Shown one piece after another: positions 27,989 through 36,852 of a stretch of DNA of 64,000 bases. How positions within the stretch are numbered: the stretch's first letter is position 1; every line of letters begins with the position of its first letter. The notes beneath the pieces were generated by a model. That model worked only from the letters and a program-made list of their open reading frames with translations, did no database searches and had not been told where the DNA came from. Source of the DNA: Gillisella vitis (lineage in GTDB: Bacteria; Pseudomonadota; Alphaproteobacteria; Rhizobiales; Rhizobiaceae); assembly GCA_009744235.1 (NCBI GenBank), contig WPHV01000012.1, forward strand, positions 123,569 to 187,568, read 5' to 3'. A program made the position numbers and the translations under genes.

Positions 27989-29305
27989 ATGAACGTTCGC
28001 ATTACCATGGTAGGCACCGGCTATGTTGGCCTGGTCAGCGGCGCATGCTTTGCCGAACTGGGCCATGACGTGATCTGCGTCGACAAGGACCAGCGCAAGA
28101 TTGAAATGCTGCGTCAGGGCAAGATGCCGATCTATGAGCCCGGTCTGGATGAACTGGTGCAGCGCAATGTCGCCGCCGGGCGCATCACTTTCACCACCGA
28201 CCTTGCCGCAAGCGTCAAGGACCGTGATGCCGTGTTCATCGCCGTCGGCACGCCAACCGAGGCGGGCTCGGACCGGGCCGACCTGAAATATGTGTTTGCC
28301 GCCGCAGCCGAGATTGCCAAGGCCGTCACCGGCTTTACCGTTATCGTCACCAAGTCGACGGTGCCGGTTGGCACCAACCGTCAGGTCTTCGAGATGGCCA
28401 AGGCCAATGCAGGCCCGGATGTGCAGATCGCCGTTGCCTCCAATCCCGAATTTCTGCGCGAAGGCGCCGCCATCAAGGACTTCCTGGAGCCGGACCGGAT
28501 CGTCGTCGGCGTCGATACCCCCCAGTCTGGCGAGGTCATGGAGCGGATTTATGCGCCATTGTTGTTAAACGGCAATGTTCCTTTCTTCAGCACCGGCATC
28601 GAGACCGCTGAACTGATCAAATACGCCGCCAATGCTTTTCTCGCGGTGAAAATCAGCTTCATCAATGAAATGGCCAATCTGTGTGAAGCGGTTGGCGCCA
28701 CGGTTGAGGATGTGGCCCATGGCATCGGTCTCGACAAGCGGATCGGCCGGGCCTTTCTCAATACCGGCCCGGGCTGGGGTGGCTCCTGCTTTCCCAAGGA
28801 TACCCGCGCGCTGCTGGCAACGGCTGCCGATGCCGGGATCGACTCACGGGTCGTCTCTTCAGCGGTCGATGCCAACAACCAGCGCAAGGCCGATATGGTC
28901 ACCCGGGTGATCGATGCGGCGGGCGGTGATGTCGAGGGCAAGAAAATCGCCGTGCTGGGCGTGACCTTTAAAGGCCAGACCGACGATATGCGCGAAAGCA
29001 CCAGCCTGGTGATGCTGCCGGCCTTGCAGGCGAAAGGCGCAAAGGTTGCGGCTTTCGATCCGTCGAGCCCGCATGATGCCGCAAGCCAGTTGCCGGGCGT
29101 TGAAATGACCAAGACGGCCAAGGAGGCCGCGACCGGCGCCGATGTCCTGGTGATCCTCACCGACTGGATGGTCTTCAAAACCTATAATTTCAAAGAAATC
29201 GCCAGTGTCATGGCCTCTCCTGTGCTGGTCGATCTTCGCAATATGTTCAATGCCAACGAAGCGCAGAAGAACGGCTTTTCTCATTATGTCTCGCTGGGAC
29301 GGTGA
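27989..29305 (+). CDS. ugd: UDP-glucose 6-dehydrogenase
   Basis: 438-aa UDP-glucose dehydrogenase making UDP-glucuronate. N-terminal Rossmann motif MVGTGYVGLVSGACFAELGH, EYAANAFLA-like helix (IKYAANAFLAVKISFINE in part), the catalytic cysteine in GGSCFPKDTRAL near residue 265, and a second Rossmann domain at VLGVTFKGQTDDMRES. Its product is the substrate of the UXS-like enzyme two genes upstream, making this a UDP-glucuronate/UDP-xylose cassette. The frame is open 29 codons upstream without homology; ATG 27989 is the usual start. Confidence 0.96.
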   Translation: MNVRITMVGTGYVGLVSGACFAELGHDVICVDKDQRKIEMLRQGKMPIYEPGLDELVQRNVAAGRITFTTDLAASVKDRDAVFIAVGTPTEAGSDRADLKYVFAAAAEIAKAVTGFTVIVTKSTVPVGTNRQVFEMAKANAGPDVQIAVASNPEFLREGAAIKDFLEPDRIVVGVDTPQSGEVMERIYAPLLLNGNVPFFSTGIETAELIKYAANAFLAVKISFINEMANLCEAVGATVEDVAHGIGLDKRIGRAFLNTGPGWGGSCFPKDTRALLATAADAGIDSRVVSSAVDANNQRKADMVTRVIDAAGGDVEGKKIAVLGVTFKGQTDDMRESTSLVMLPALQAKGAKVAAFDPSSPHDAASQLPGVEMTKTAKEAATGADVLVILTDWMVFKTYNFKEIASVMASPVLVDLRNMFNANEAQKNGFSHYVSLGR

Positions 29306-29494
29306 GGTACTTCCTGGGAACGGGTCGTTCGGAGGTTTTTTGGCGTAAAGTCACATTTGTGTAACAAACTCGGCAAGGATTGATCCTTCCACTGCGTGAC
29401 ATCGTGGTGTAAGGAGAGGCCGCCGGAACAGCCGGACCGGAAAGATCAAGAAACCTGGCGACCCCTTCGCGGCCTAGTCCTGGAGTTGAACGGA

Positions 29495-30106
29495 ATGCCC
29501 ATTACGATTTTCGACGGTATTGTCATCGGTGTCGTGCTGTTTTCAGCCGTGCTGGCGATGATCCGCGGCTTTTCACGCGAGATCCTGTCGATTGCCAGTT
29601 GGGTGGGTGCTATTGCGGCGGCCTATTATCTCTATCCCTTCATTCTTCCCTATGTGAAGAATTATACCAATGACCAGCGGATCGCCGTGGCAGCCTCTGC
29701 CGGTGGCGTGTTCCTGCTTGCCTTGATCCTGATCTCGTTCATTACCTCGCGCATTGCCGACTTCATCATCGACAGCCGGATCGGCGCATTGGACCGCACC
29801 CTTGGCTTCCTGTTCGGGGCAGCACGCGGTATCCTGCTGCTGGTCGTCGCCGTGGCCTTCTGGAACTGGCTGATCGATGCCAAGCAGCGGCCGGACTGGG
29901 TCAACAATGCCAAGTCGAAGCCGTTCCTGGATGCGCTGGTCGTCAAGCTGGAAGCGGTGCTGCCCGACGATATCGAACCGCAATTGCGCGCCCGCATCCT
30001 CGGCAAGCAACAGACAGCACCCGCTGAAGGCCAGGCCCCTGCCGACGATGCGCCTGCACAACCGCCAGTCCAGACACCAGGTCAGGCACCCGCGCCGGCC
30101 AACTGA
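29495..30106 (+). CDS. cvpA: CvpA family membrane protein
   Basis: 203-aa inner-membrane protein starting MPITIFDGIVIGVVLFSAV, with four hydrophobic segments and the CvpA signature RGFSREILSIASWVGA. The C-terminal tail is Pro/Gln/Ala-rich. CvpA is named for colicin V production; its cellular role is not settled. It precedes purF as in most proteobacteria. The frame begins 33 codons earlier, but ATG 29495 matches the family. Confidence 0.92.
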   Translation: MPITIFDGIVIGVVLFSAVLAMIRGFSREILSIASWVGAIAAAYYLYPFILPYVKNYTNDQRIAVAASAGGVFLLALILISFITSRIADFIIDSRIGALDRTLGFLFGAARGILLLVVAVAFWNWLIDAKQRPDWVNNAKSKPFLDALVVKLEAVLPDDIEPQLRARILGKQQTAPAEGQAPADDAPAQPPVQTPGQAPAPAN

Positions 30107-30321
30107 TATCGTCCGCCTTCTGGACGTTGATGGCAGGCTTGCTTATATAGAGCATCCTGTCCGAATTGCTCAAGACCATCAGATCCTGCCAGGAACTGAG
30201 CCCTGGGATTGAGCCGAGACAAAGAATGAGCGCTACCCGTAATGGAAATCGGCGCTCCTCACTGCATTTCGTCACCCGTGCCCCGTATCGGCGCGCATGT
30301 ATCGAGCAAAGGCTTGCTGCA

Positions 30322-31812
30322 ATGAAACAGTCTATTTCATCGACTTTCCTTGAAGAGCTTGATGGCGACACGCTGCATGAAGAATGCGGCGTGTTCGGCA
30401 TTTTGGGCCATCAGGATGCCGCAACGCTGACCGCTCTCGGACTGCATGCGCTTCAGCATCGCGGCCAGGAGGCAGCCGGACTGGTTTCCTTTGACGGCAA
30501 GCAGTTTCACACCGAAAAGCATATGGGCTTGGTCGGCGACCACTATACCAATCCGGTAACGCTGGCGAAGCTGCCGGGTTCTGCCGCCATCGGCCACACC
30601 CGCTATTCCACCACTGGCGAAGTGGCGTTGCGCAATGTGCAACCACTTTTTGCCGAGCTGGAAGAAGGCGGAATTGCCATTGCCCATAACGGCAATTTTA
30701 CCAACGGCCTGACGCTACGCCGCCAGATCATTGCCACAGGCGCCATCTGTCAATCCACCTCGGATTCGGAAGTGGTGTTGCATCTTATCGCCCGGTCACG
30801 CCACAGCTCGACAGCCGACCGTTTCATCGACGCCATGCGGCAGATGGAGGGCGGCTATGCGATGATCGCCATGACCCGCACCAAACTGATCGCCGCCCGC
30901 GACCCGATCGGCATCCGACCGCTGGTGATGGGCGATCTCGACGGCAAACCGATTTTCTGCTCGGAAACCTGTGCGCTGGACATTATCGGCGCAAAATTCG
31001 TGCGCGATGTCGAAAACGGCGAAGTGATCATTTGCGAGATCCAGCCTGACGGTTCGATTACGGTGGACAGCCGCCGCCCGGCACGTCCGCAACCGGAGCG
31101 CCCCTGCCTGTTCGAGTATGTTTATTTCGCCCGCCCCGATTCGGTCGTCAGCGGTCGCAACGTCTATCAGACCCGCAAAGCCATGGGCATGAACCTGGCG
31201 AAGGAAGCCCCTTGCGATGGCGATGTCGTGGTGCCGGTTCCCGATGGCGGCACGCCAGCGGCGCTTGGCTATGCCCAGGCCAGTGGCATTCCCTTTGAAT
31301 ATGGCATTATCCGCAATCACTATGTCGGACGCACCTTTATCGAGCCAACGCAGCAGATCCGCGCCTTCGGCGTCAAGCTGAAACATTCGGCCAATCGGGC
31401 GATGATCGAGGGCAAACGGGTTATCCTGGTGGACGATTCCATCGTGCGCGGCACGACATCGCTGAAGATCGTCCAAATGATCCGCGATGCCGGTGCCAAG
31501 GAAGTGCATATCCGTGTTGCCAGCCCGATGATCTACCATCCTGACTTCTACGGCATCGACACGCCGGACGCCGAAAAGCTGCTCGCCAATCAATATGCGG
31601 GTGCCGAAGCCATGGCGAAATTTATCGGTGCCGATTCGCTTGCCTTCCTGTCCATCGACGGGCTGTACATGGCCGTCGGCGGCGAGGCGCGCAATGCTGC
31701 CAATCCGCAATTTACCGATCATTACTTCACCGGTGACTACCCGACCCGTCTGATGGACAGGGAAGGCGAGAAAATGGGCCGCAAGGTGTCGGTTATGTCT
31801 AGTAACGGCTGA
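30322..31812 (+). CDS. purF: Amidophosphoribosyltransferase PurF
   Basis: 496-aa enzyme of the first committed step of purine synthesis (PRPP + glutamine to phosphoribosylamine). The glutaminase nucleophile would be Cys22 in LHEECGVFGI, implying a 21-residue propeptide removed by autoprocessing. The PRPP loop is VILVDDSIVRGTTS. The cysteine at CLFEYVYFARPDS matches a B. subtilis Fe-S ligand position, but the C-terminal ligand positions are not cysteine (HPDFYGID, NPQFTDHYFTG), so a 4Fe-4S cluster is unlikely. ATG 30322 is the homologous start; ATG 30226 upstream is less likely. Confidence 0.95.
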   Translation: MKQSISSTFLEELDGDTLHEECGVFGILGHQDAATLTALGLHALQHRGQEAAGLVSFDGKQFHTEKHMGLVGDHYTNPVTLAKLPGSAAIGHTRYSTTGEVALRNVQPLFAELEEGGIAIAHNGNFTNGLTLRRQIIATGAICQSTSDSEVVLHLIARSRHSSTADRFIDAMRQMEGGYAMIAMTRTKLIAARDPIGIRPLVMGDLDGKPIFCSETCALDIIGAKFVRDVENGEVIICEIQPDGSITVDSRRPARPQPERPCLFEYVYFARPDSVVSGRNVYQTRKAMGMNLAKEAPCDGDVVVPVPDGGTPAALGYAQASGIPFEYGIIRNHYVGRTFIEPTQQIRAFGVKLKHSANRAMIEGKRVILVDDSIVRGTTSLKIVQMIRDAGAKEVHIRVASPMIYHPDFYGIDTPDAEKLLANQYAGAEAMAKFIGADSLAFLSIDGLYMAVGGEARNAANPQFTDHYFTGDYPTRLMDREGEKMGRKVSVMSSNG

Positions 31813-31856
31813 GGCCGGTTCTTGGTGTTGCATGAGATGATGAGGGGGAAGCGGAC

Positions 31857-32597
31857 ATGACGGTTGATCTCAAGGGACGGATCGCGCTTGTCACCGGCGC
31901 GTCACGCGGCATCGGCTATTTCACCGCGCTGGAACTGGCGAAGGCGGGCGCGCATGTAATTGCCTGCGCCCGCACCGTCGGGGGTCTGGAAGACCTTGAC
32001 GACGCCATTACCTCGGCAGGTGGTAGCGCGACCCTGGTGCCGTTCGATCTCGCCGACATGGCCGCCATCGATGCGCTGGGCGGATCGATTTTCGAGCGTT
32101 GGGGCAAGCTGGATATTCTGGTTGCCAATGCTGGCGTGCTCGGGACGATTTCGCCCGTTGCCCATGTCGAGGCCAAGGTGTTCGAAAAGGTGATGACTAT
32201 CAATGTCACCGCCACCTGGCGGCTGATCCGCTCGATTGATCCGCTGATCACCAAATCCGACCAGGGCCGCGCCCTGATCCTGTCCTCCGCTGCACCGCAT
32301 AAATGCAAGCCTTTCTGGGGCCCCTATTCCGCATCCAAGGCTGCGGTTGAAGCTTTGGCGCGCACCTGGGCTGCTGAAAACCAGCGCCTACCGCTCCGCG
32401 TCCTCGCGATTGACCCAGGCGCCACCCGCACGGCGATGCGCGCCCAGGCTATGCCGGGCGAAGACCCTGATACATTGCCGCATCCCTCAGAAGTCGCCAA
32501 AGCCCTGTTGCCACTAGTCGGGCCGCAACAGACGGAAACAGGCAAGCTGTTTATCGTCCGGGAACAGAAGATCGTCGATTATCCGCCCTACGGCTGA
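31857..32597 (+). CDS. SDR family oxidoreductase
   Basis: 246-aa classical short-chain dehydrogenase with TGASRGIGYFTA (cofactor), LVANAGVLG, and the catalytic YSASKAAVEAL. This gene follows purF in rhizobia as part of the conserved block. The substrate is unknown; the C-terminus (GKLFIVREQKIVDYPPYG) is family-specific. It lies 44 bases after purF and is probably co-transcribed. The gene converges on the glycosyltransferase operon. Confidence 0.88.
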   Translation: MTVDLKGRIALVTGASRGIGYFTALELAKAGAHVIACARTVGGLEDLDDAITSAGGSATLVPFDLADMAAIDALGGSIFERWGKLDILVANAGVLGTISPVAHVEAKVFEKVMTINVTATWRLIRSIDPLITKSDQGRALILSSAAPHKCKPFWGPYSASKAAVEALARTWAAENQRLPLRVLAIDPGATRTAMRAQAMPGEDPDTLPHPSEVAKALLPLVGPQQTETGKLFIVREQKIVDYPPYG

Positions 32598-32653
32598 CCG
32601 CGATTGCGGACAGCCTGGACGGCTGCGATCTTCAAAAATATTGAAATAGATTT

Positions 32654-33736
32654 TTACGGCAATAGCGGCTCGAAAGTCGTGCCCATCAGGGCCACTTTGC
32701 TGCGAATCCGCTCGGCTCCTTCGGCTCTTTCCGCGGGATTATCGATCAAGCGGATGATTTCTGCGATCCAGGCAGCCTGATCATAGGGCAATCGAGGTTG
32801 TGCATCATCAGCCTCGGCGCCATAGGCCAGGCCTTCTGAGAACAGCCCTGCCGCACCCAGCCGGGCAACATCGATGAATTTGGTGCAGGCGCGGCTGTCA
32901 TTGGCCTCGGACGGCGCCAAAGGCACCAGCATGATATCGACCTGCGCCCTTCCCGCGTAAACCAGATATTGTGGCCAGGACACTGGCGCCTTCACCGTTA
33001 CGCGGTTCATGTCTTTCCAGATCGTGCGCGCCTTCTTGCCCGCGAACACTTCGAACACCGCCTGGGGGCGCTGTTCCAGCACGGTCCGGATGACCGGCTT
33101 CAGGAAGTGATGTTCCGCCACATGCACCCCCGTGGCGTGATAGGCAACCACCACCTTGTCCTGGCTCGTCGCGTCATCCGCTTCGCTATCGGCGTGCAAC
33201 CGACGCTCCCAAAGGCTGATGGGAGGAGCTGGCGGCAGGATACGGGCCATCGGTTCGCCAATCGCCTGGAACAATTGCGGCGTGGACAGCCAGAGAATGT
33301 CAAGATGGCGGTTCAGGCGCCGCAGCGGATAAAGCGCCCGAAACCATAGAAACAGGCTATAAGCGATATCGGCGTCCCGGCTGGATATCACGGCATTGAT
33401 GTCGTCATCCAGCAGCAGACCGACCCCGGCGAGCTTGTCGGCATGGGTTTCGATCCAGCGCAGCAAGGGCCGTGACGCATAGCGACAGATCACCACAAAT
33501 GCGCCGTCGGGGTCGAGTGCGGCCCCCTCAAGCTTTCTGATATCGTGAACCTGATACGGAGGCATGCCCTCTGCACTCAACCGGACGGGCAGATAATAGT
33601 CGAATGTGGGGTTTGGAACGCGACCGAAGACCAGAACCGACTTGACTGGGCGGCGCGGCTTTCCATCCGCTTGTTCCCGCAGCCGGGGTCGCGGCAAAAC
33701 CTGCTCCAGAACGGGCCAGTACCACCGTTTTTTCAT
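32654..33736 (-). CDS. Glycosyltransferase-like protein (GT-B type suspected)
   Basis: 360-aa protein with no signal peptide or membrane helices. It has a basic N-terminus, then an alternating strand/helix pattern (KSVLVFGRVPNPTFDYY, VGLLLDDDINAV), and in the C-terminal half VVAYHATGVHVAEHHFLKPV and DIMLVPLAPSEANDSRACTKFIDVARLGAAGLFSEG (in part). The last is like the nucleotide-sugar-binding end of GT-B enzymes. It overlaps the upstream glycosyltransferase gene by four bases. A role in the same polysaccharide is likely; donor and acceptor are unknown. Confidence 0.65.
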   Translation of the reverse strand: MKKRWYWPVLEQVLPRPRLREQADGKPRRPVKSVLVFGRVPNPTFDYYLPVRLSAEGMPPYQVHDIRKLEGAALDPDGAFVVICRYASRPLLRWIETHADKLAGVGLLLDDDINAVISSRDADIAYSLFLWFRALYPLRRLNRHLDILWLSTPQLFQAIGEPMARILPPAPPISLWERRLHADSEADDATSQDKVVVAYHATGVHVAEHHFLKPVIRTVLEQRPQAVFEVFAGKKARTIWKDMNRVTVKAPVSWPQYLVYAGRAQVDIMLVPLAPSEANDSRACTKFIDVARLGAAGLFSEGLAYGAEADDAQPRLPYDQAAWIAEIIRLIDNPAERAEGAERIRSKVALMGTTFEPLLP

Positions 33737-35709
33737 CGGATGCGGCCACTCCTTGCCGACAGGTCACGCGGCGCCGCTTCCAGCACGAAATCACCCGCGC
33801 TCAGTGAGCAATTCGGATTGTAGCAGGGATCGTTATCGATCACCTCGGACCAGCGTTCGAACATCACCTTTTCTTCTCCGGCAAAGCGCAGCCGCTTTTC
33901 GACAGTATCGTCCCGCCCGCGCGATACGGATTCACGATGAACAAGGCGTGCATGAGGCGTCCAGACGATATCGAGACCGGCACGGCGCAGCTTCAGGCAA
34001 TAATCGACATCGTTGAAAGCAACCGGCAAATTTGCTTCGTCCATGCCGCCCACCTGAAGCCAATGGCTCTTGCGGGTCAAGAGGCAGGCCGCTGTGACGG
34101 CGGAAACATGGCGGCGCTGCGCAAGCAGGCCATGATCCTCACCACCGTCAGGATCATGAAAATGGAAACTGTGACGGGCGATGGACCCCGCCCCCAGCGT
34201 GACGCCGGCATGTTGGACAAAGCCATCGGGATAGAGCAACAGGGCGCCGACAGCCCCGACCTGAGGATCGTCCAACTCGGCCTTCATCTCACCCAGCCAG
34301 TCGCGCTCCAGCGGCTCGACATCATTGTTGAGCAGCAGAATCCGGTCATGCCGGGCCTGATCAACGCCGAGATTACAGGCTCTGGAAAAATTGAAGGTGC
34401 CGGGCATCGGCAAGCGCCGCACATGGCCTTCCGCCTCGATCCTGTCGAGAAGAATGCGCGTCGCATCCTCCTTGCTGTCATTGTCGATGACAATAATGTC
34501 CAACTCACCATGATCGGTGCGGCCCAGCAGGCCATCAAGACAGGCGGAGAGAAGATCCGCCCGGTCGCGGGTCGGAATGATCACTGTGACAGGCGGGCGA
34601 GAGCTGCCCGGCTGAAGCAAGGGCCGCGACGGCGTGAGAGCCGGTCGCGCAGAGGACCGGTGAACCAGAACGCGGGGCAGATGAAGAATGTCCCCCGCGG
34701 CCGCCGCCTGGATGACCAGTTGGTTCGCATCGAAATTGGTGACATCGACAGGCTGCGGCAGGCAGGCAGGACGCAAGAGAACACAGTCCATCGGCAGCCA
34801 GCCGGTTTGCACCAGGGGCAGGTTCCAGGCCGGTTTGAACAACGGCACAGCTGGCCCACCCTTGCGGCTAGCCTGGTCCTCGTCGCAATAGACGCCTGCC
34901 GCCTGCGGGTGACGGATCAGGCAATCCGCCATCCATTGCAACGCCAATGGCGACAAGGTGACACCCGCCGGTACCAGCAGCCAAAACAGATCCTTGTCCG
35001 CAGTGCGATTTGACAGGCTATCCGCCAGATCTTCCAGCTCGGCAAATTCGAAAGCGCGGTAGCTTTGCCGCTCAAGACTTTTGCGCGTAATGGTCCGCCC
35101 CTCACCCGCCCCAGTGATACTGACCAAAACAAGCGGCCCAGAACTGCTATCGGTGGGTGGTGGCCTGTCCACCTCATTGCGCAGCCGAAGCCAATCTTGA
35201 TAGCGGGGGGACGACAAGGCCTCGAAATGCCGGAGGAACCGGAACGTCGCGCCTTTAAAGTTTCGCGCTGCCAGCAAGCGGAGCAAGGTGCGTGCGGTAT
35301 GAGGCCAACGGATCAGCACCCGCAGGACAGCTTCAGCGATGGACAGTGTGCGGATGGTGACGGTCGGTTGCCGAACTGTCTTGCCCCCACTCTTTGCCGG
35401 TGAGGCGACGAGTGCAATAGAGTCCAGATCGTCGGGCATCCATCCCAGAAAGCGTCCGGCTTTGTTGACGATCAAAGAACGTTTAAGAAGGGCTGGAACC
35501 CGACCGGGACGATGAAGCAAGAGGCGCGGCGACGGTCCAAGGCAACCGTCGGGATCATCAATGGAGATCATCACTGGCTTATCGGCGAGATGGCGGGCAG
35601 CCGAACCCTGCGCGGCGCATACCTGCGCCAACCCGGTCGAATCCTGTCCATCGAGCACACTGGTCTTCAACGCATCACACCACCGATAAGACCGTTGGAT
35701 GCGCTCCAC
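33733..35709 (-). CDS. Family 2 glycosyltransferase with two GT-A-like domains
   Basis: 658-aa protein. The middle third looks like a first GT2 domain with a decayed start (PLVLVSITGAGEGR) but a kept DED motif in VYCDEDQASRKG near residue 273 and FKPAWN. A complete GT2 domain follows from about residue 373 (PPVTVIIPTRDRADLLSACL, RACNLGVDQARHDRILLLNNDVEP in part, DVDYCLKLRRAG). This two-domain arrangement is typical of O-antigen or exopolysaccharide transferases. It heads a two-gene unit with the 4-base-overlapping gene downstream and lies after the dTDP-rhamnose genes, so rhamnosyl transfer is possible but unproven. Confidence 0.82.
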   Translation of the reverse strand: MERIQRSYRWCDALKTSVLDGQDSTGLAQVCAAQGSAARHLADKPVMISIDDPDGCLGPSPRLLLHRPGRVPALLKRSLIVNKAGRFLGWMPDDLDSIALVASPAKSGGKTVRQPTVTIRTLSIAEAVLRVLIRWPHTARTLLRLLAARNFKGATFRFLRHFEALSSPRYQDWLRLRNEVDRPPPTDSSSGPLVLVSITGAGEGRTITRKSLERQSYRAFEFAELEDLADSLSNRTADKDLFWLLVPAGVTLSPLALQWMADCLIRHPQAAGVYCDEDQASRKGGPAVPLFKPAWNLPLVQTGWLPMDCVLLRPACLPQPVDVTNFDANQLVIQAAAAGDILHLPRVLVHRSSARPALTPSRPLLQPGSSRPPVTVIIPTRDRADLLSACLDGLLGRTDHGELDIIVIDNDSKEDATRILLDRIEAEGHVRRLPMPGTFNFSRACNLGVDQARHDRILLLNNDVEPLERDWLGEMKAELDDPQVGAVGALLLYPDGFVQHAGVTLGAGSIARHSFHFHDPDGGEDHGLLAQRRHVSAVTAACLLTRKSHWLQVGGMDEANLPVAFNDVDYCLKLRRAGLDIVWTPHARLVHRESVSRGRDDTVEKRLRFAGEEKVMFERWSEVIDNDPCYNPNCSLSAGDFVLEAAPRDLSARSGRIR

Positions 35710-35782
35710 AGCCGATACAATATTTCACCGGGCCTCACTTTTAAAACGCCAACACCGACCGCACCTAGACCTCTGCCCGCGT

Positions 35783-35884
35783 TTTACCGCATAAACCTTA
35801 AATCTAAGTCGATTTGAGGAAAAATTTATGCAGCATATATAAACTGTTACAGCGCCACACCCTCTCAGGTGCGTGGCGCTGTAT
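35783..35884 (+). repeat. Mini-ORF/hairpin intergenic repeat, copy A
   Basis: From the left: a conserved ACCGCATAA-ACCTTAAATC block, GTCGATTT, a Shine-Dalgarno GAGGA (35816-35820), seven bases, then ATG-CAG-CAT-ATA-TAA (35828-35842; MQHI-stop). The hairpin follows: TACAGCGCCAC (35848-35858) and GTGGCGCTGTA (35873-35883). The same order is found at 48492-48597. It lies between rfbA and the glycosyltransferase gene, antisense to both. Confidence 0.8.
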
Positions 35885-35911
35885 TGCAGATACGCGTTCA
35901 GTTTAAAAGCG

Positions 35912-36775
35912 TCAGAGCACTTTTTTCAGCAGATATTGCCCATAGGCGCTCTTGCCATATTGCAGGCCGAGCGTCTCCAGCTGCTGGGCGTCGATGAAAC
36001 CGAGCCGATAGGCGATCTCTTCCGGGCAGGAAATCTTGAAGCCCTGGCGGCGTTCCAGCGTGGCGACGAATTCCGAGGCATCCAGCAGACTGTCAGGCGT
36101 TCCGGTATCCAGCCATGCATAACCACGACTCATCTTTTCGACACTGAGACGGCCCCGCTCCAGATAGACCCGGTTGACGTCAGTGATTTCAAGTTCGCCC
36201 CGGGCCGATGGCTTGAGGTTCGCGGCGATATCCACGACATCCTTGTCGTAGAAGTAAAGCCCGGTCACGGCCCAGCTCGAGCGCGGCACCTGAGGCTTTT
36301 CCTCGATCGAAACCGCCTTCATGTCCTTATCGAATTCCACCACGCCATAGCGTTCCGGATCGTTGACGTGATAGGCAAATACGGTTGCCCCGTCATTGCG
36401 GGCCACAGCACTTCTGAACAGGTCGTTGATGCCATGACCGTAGAAAATATTGTCGCCCAGAATCAGGCAGGACGGGCTAGAACCGACGAAATCCGCGCCG
36501 ATAATATAGGCCTGCGCCAGACCATCCGGTGTCGGCTGCTCAGCATAGGTCAGCGAAATCCCCCATTTCGATCCATCACCCAGCAGGCTTTGAAAGTTCG
36601 GCAGATCCTTTGGCGTCGAAATGATCAGGATATCGCGAATCCCGGCCAGCATCAGCGTCGAGAGTGGGTAATAGATCATCGGCTTGTCATAGACAGGCAT
36701 GAGCTGCTTGGAGGTGACTAGCGTCATGGGATGCAGGCGGGTGCCGCTGCCTCCGGCTAGAATGATACCCTTCAT
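35912..36775 (-). CDS. rfbA: Glucose-1-phosphate thymidylyltransferase
   Basis: 287-aa RfbA/RmlA, the first step to dTDP-L-rhamnose (glucose-1-phosphate + dTTP). The nucleotidyltransferase signature [26 protein letters not shown] (in part) begins at residue 8; LGDNIFYG and [20 protein letters not shown] (in part) are also diagnostic. ATG 36775 has AGGAG eight bases upstream. It is the last of four rfb genes on this strand, 77 bases after rfbD. Confidence 0.96.
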   Translation of the reverse strand: MKGIILAGGSGTRLHPMTLVTSKQLMPVYDKPMIYYPLSTLMLAGIRDILIISTPKDLPNFQSLLGDGSKWGISLTYAEQPTPDGLAQAYIIGADFVGSSPSCLILGDNIFYGHGINDLFRSAVARNDGATVFAYHVNDPERYGVVEFDKDMKAVSIEEKPQVPRSSWAVTGLYFYDKDVVDIAANLKPSARGELEITDVNRVYLERGRLSVEKMSRGYAWLDTGTPDSLLDASEFVATLERRQGFKISCPEEIAYRLGFIDAQQLETLGLQYGKSAYGQYLLKKVL

Positions 36776-36852
36776 TTATAAAACTCCTGACACGTCATTT
36801 GTGTTCGTTGTCTTTTGAGAAAAACCGGCGACCATCGTTGCCTTGACAAACT

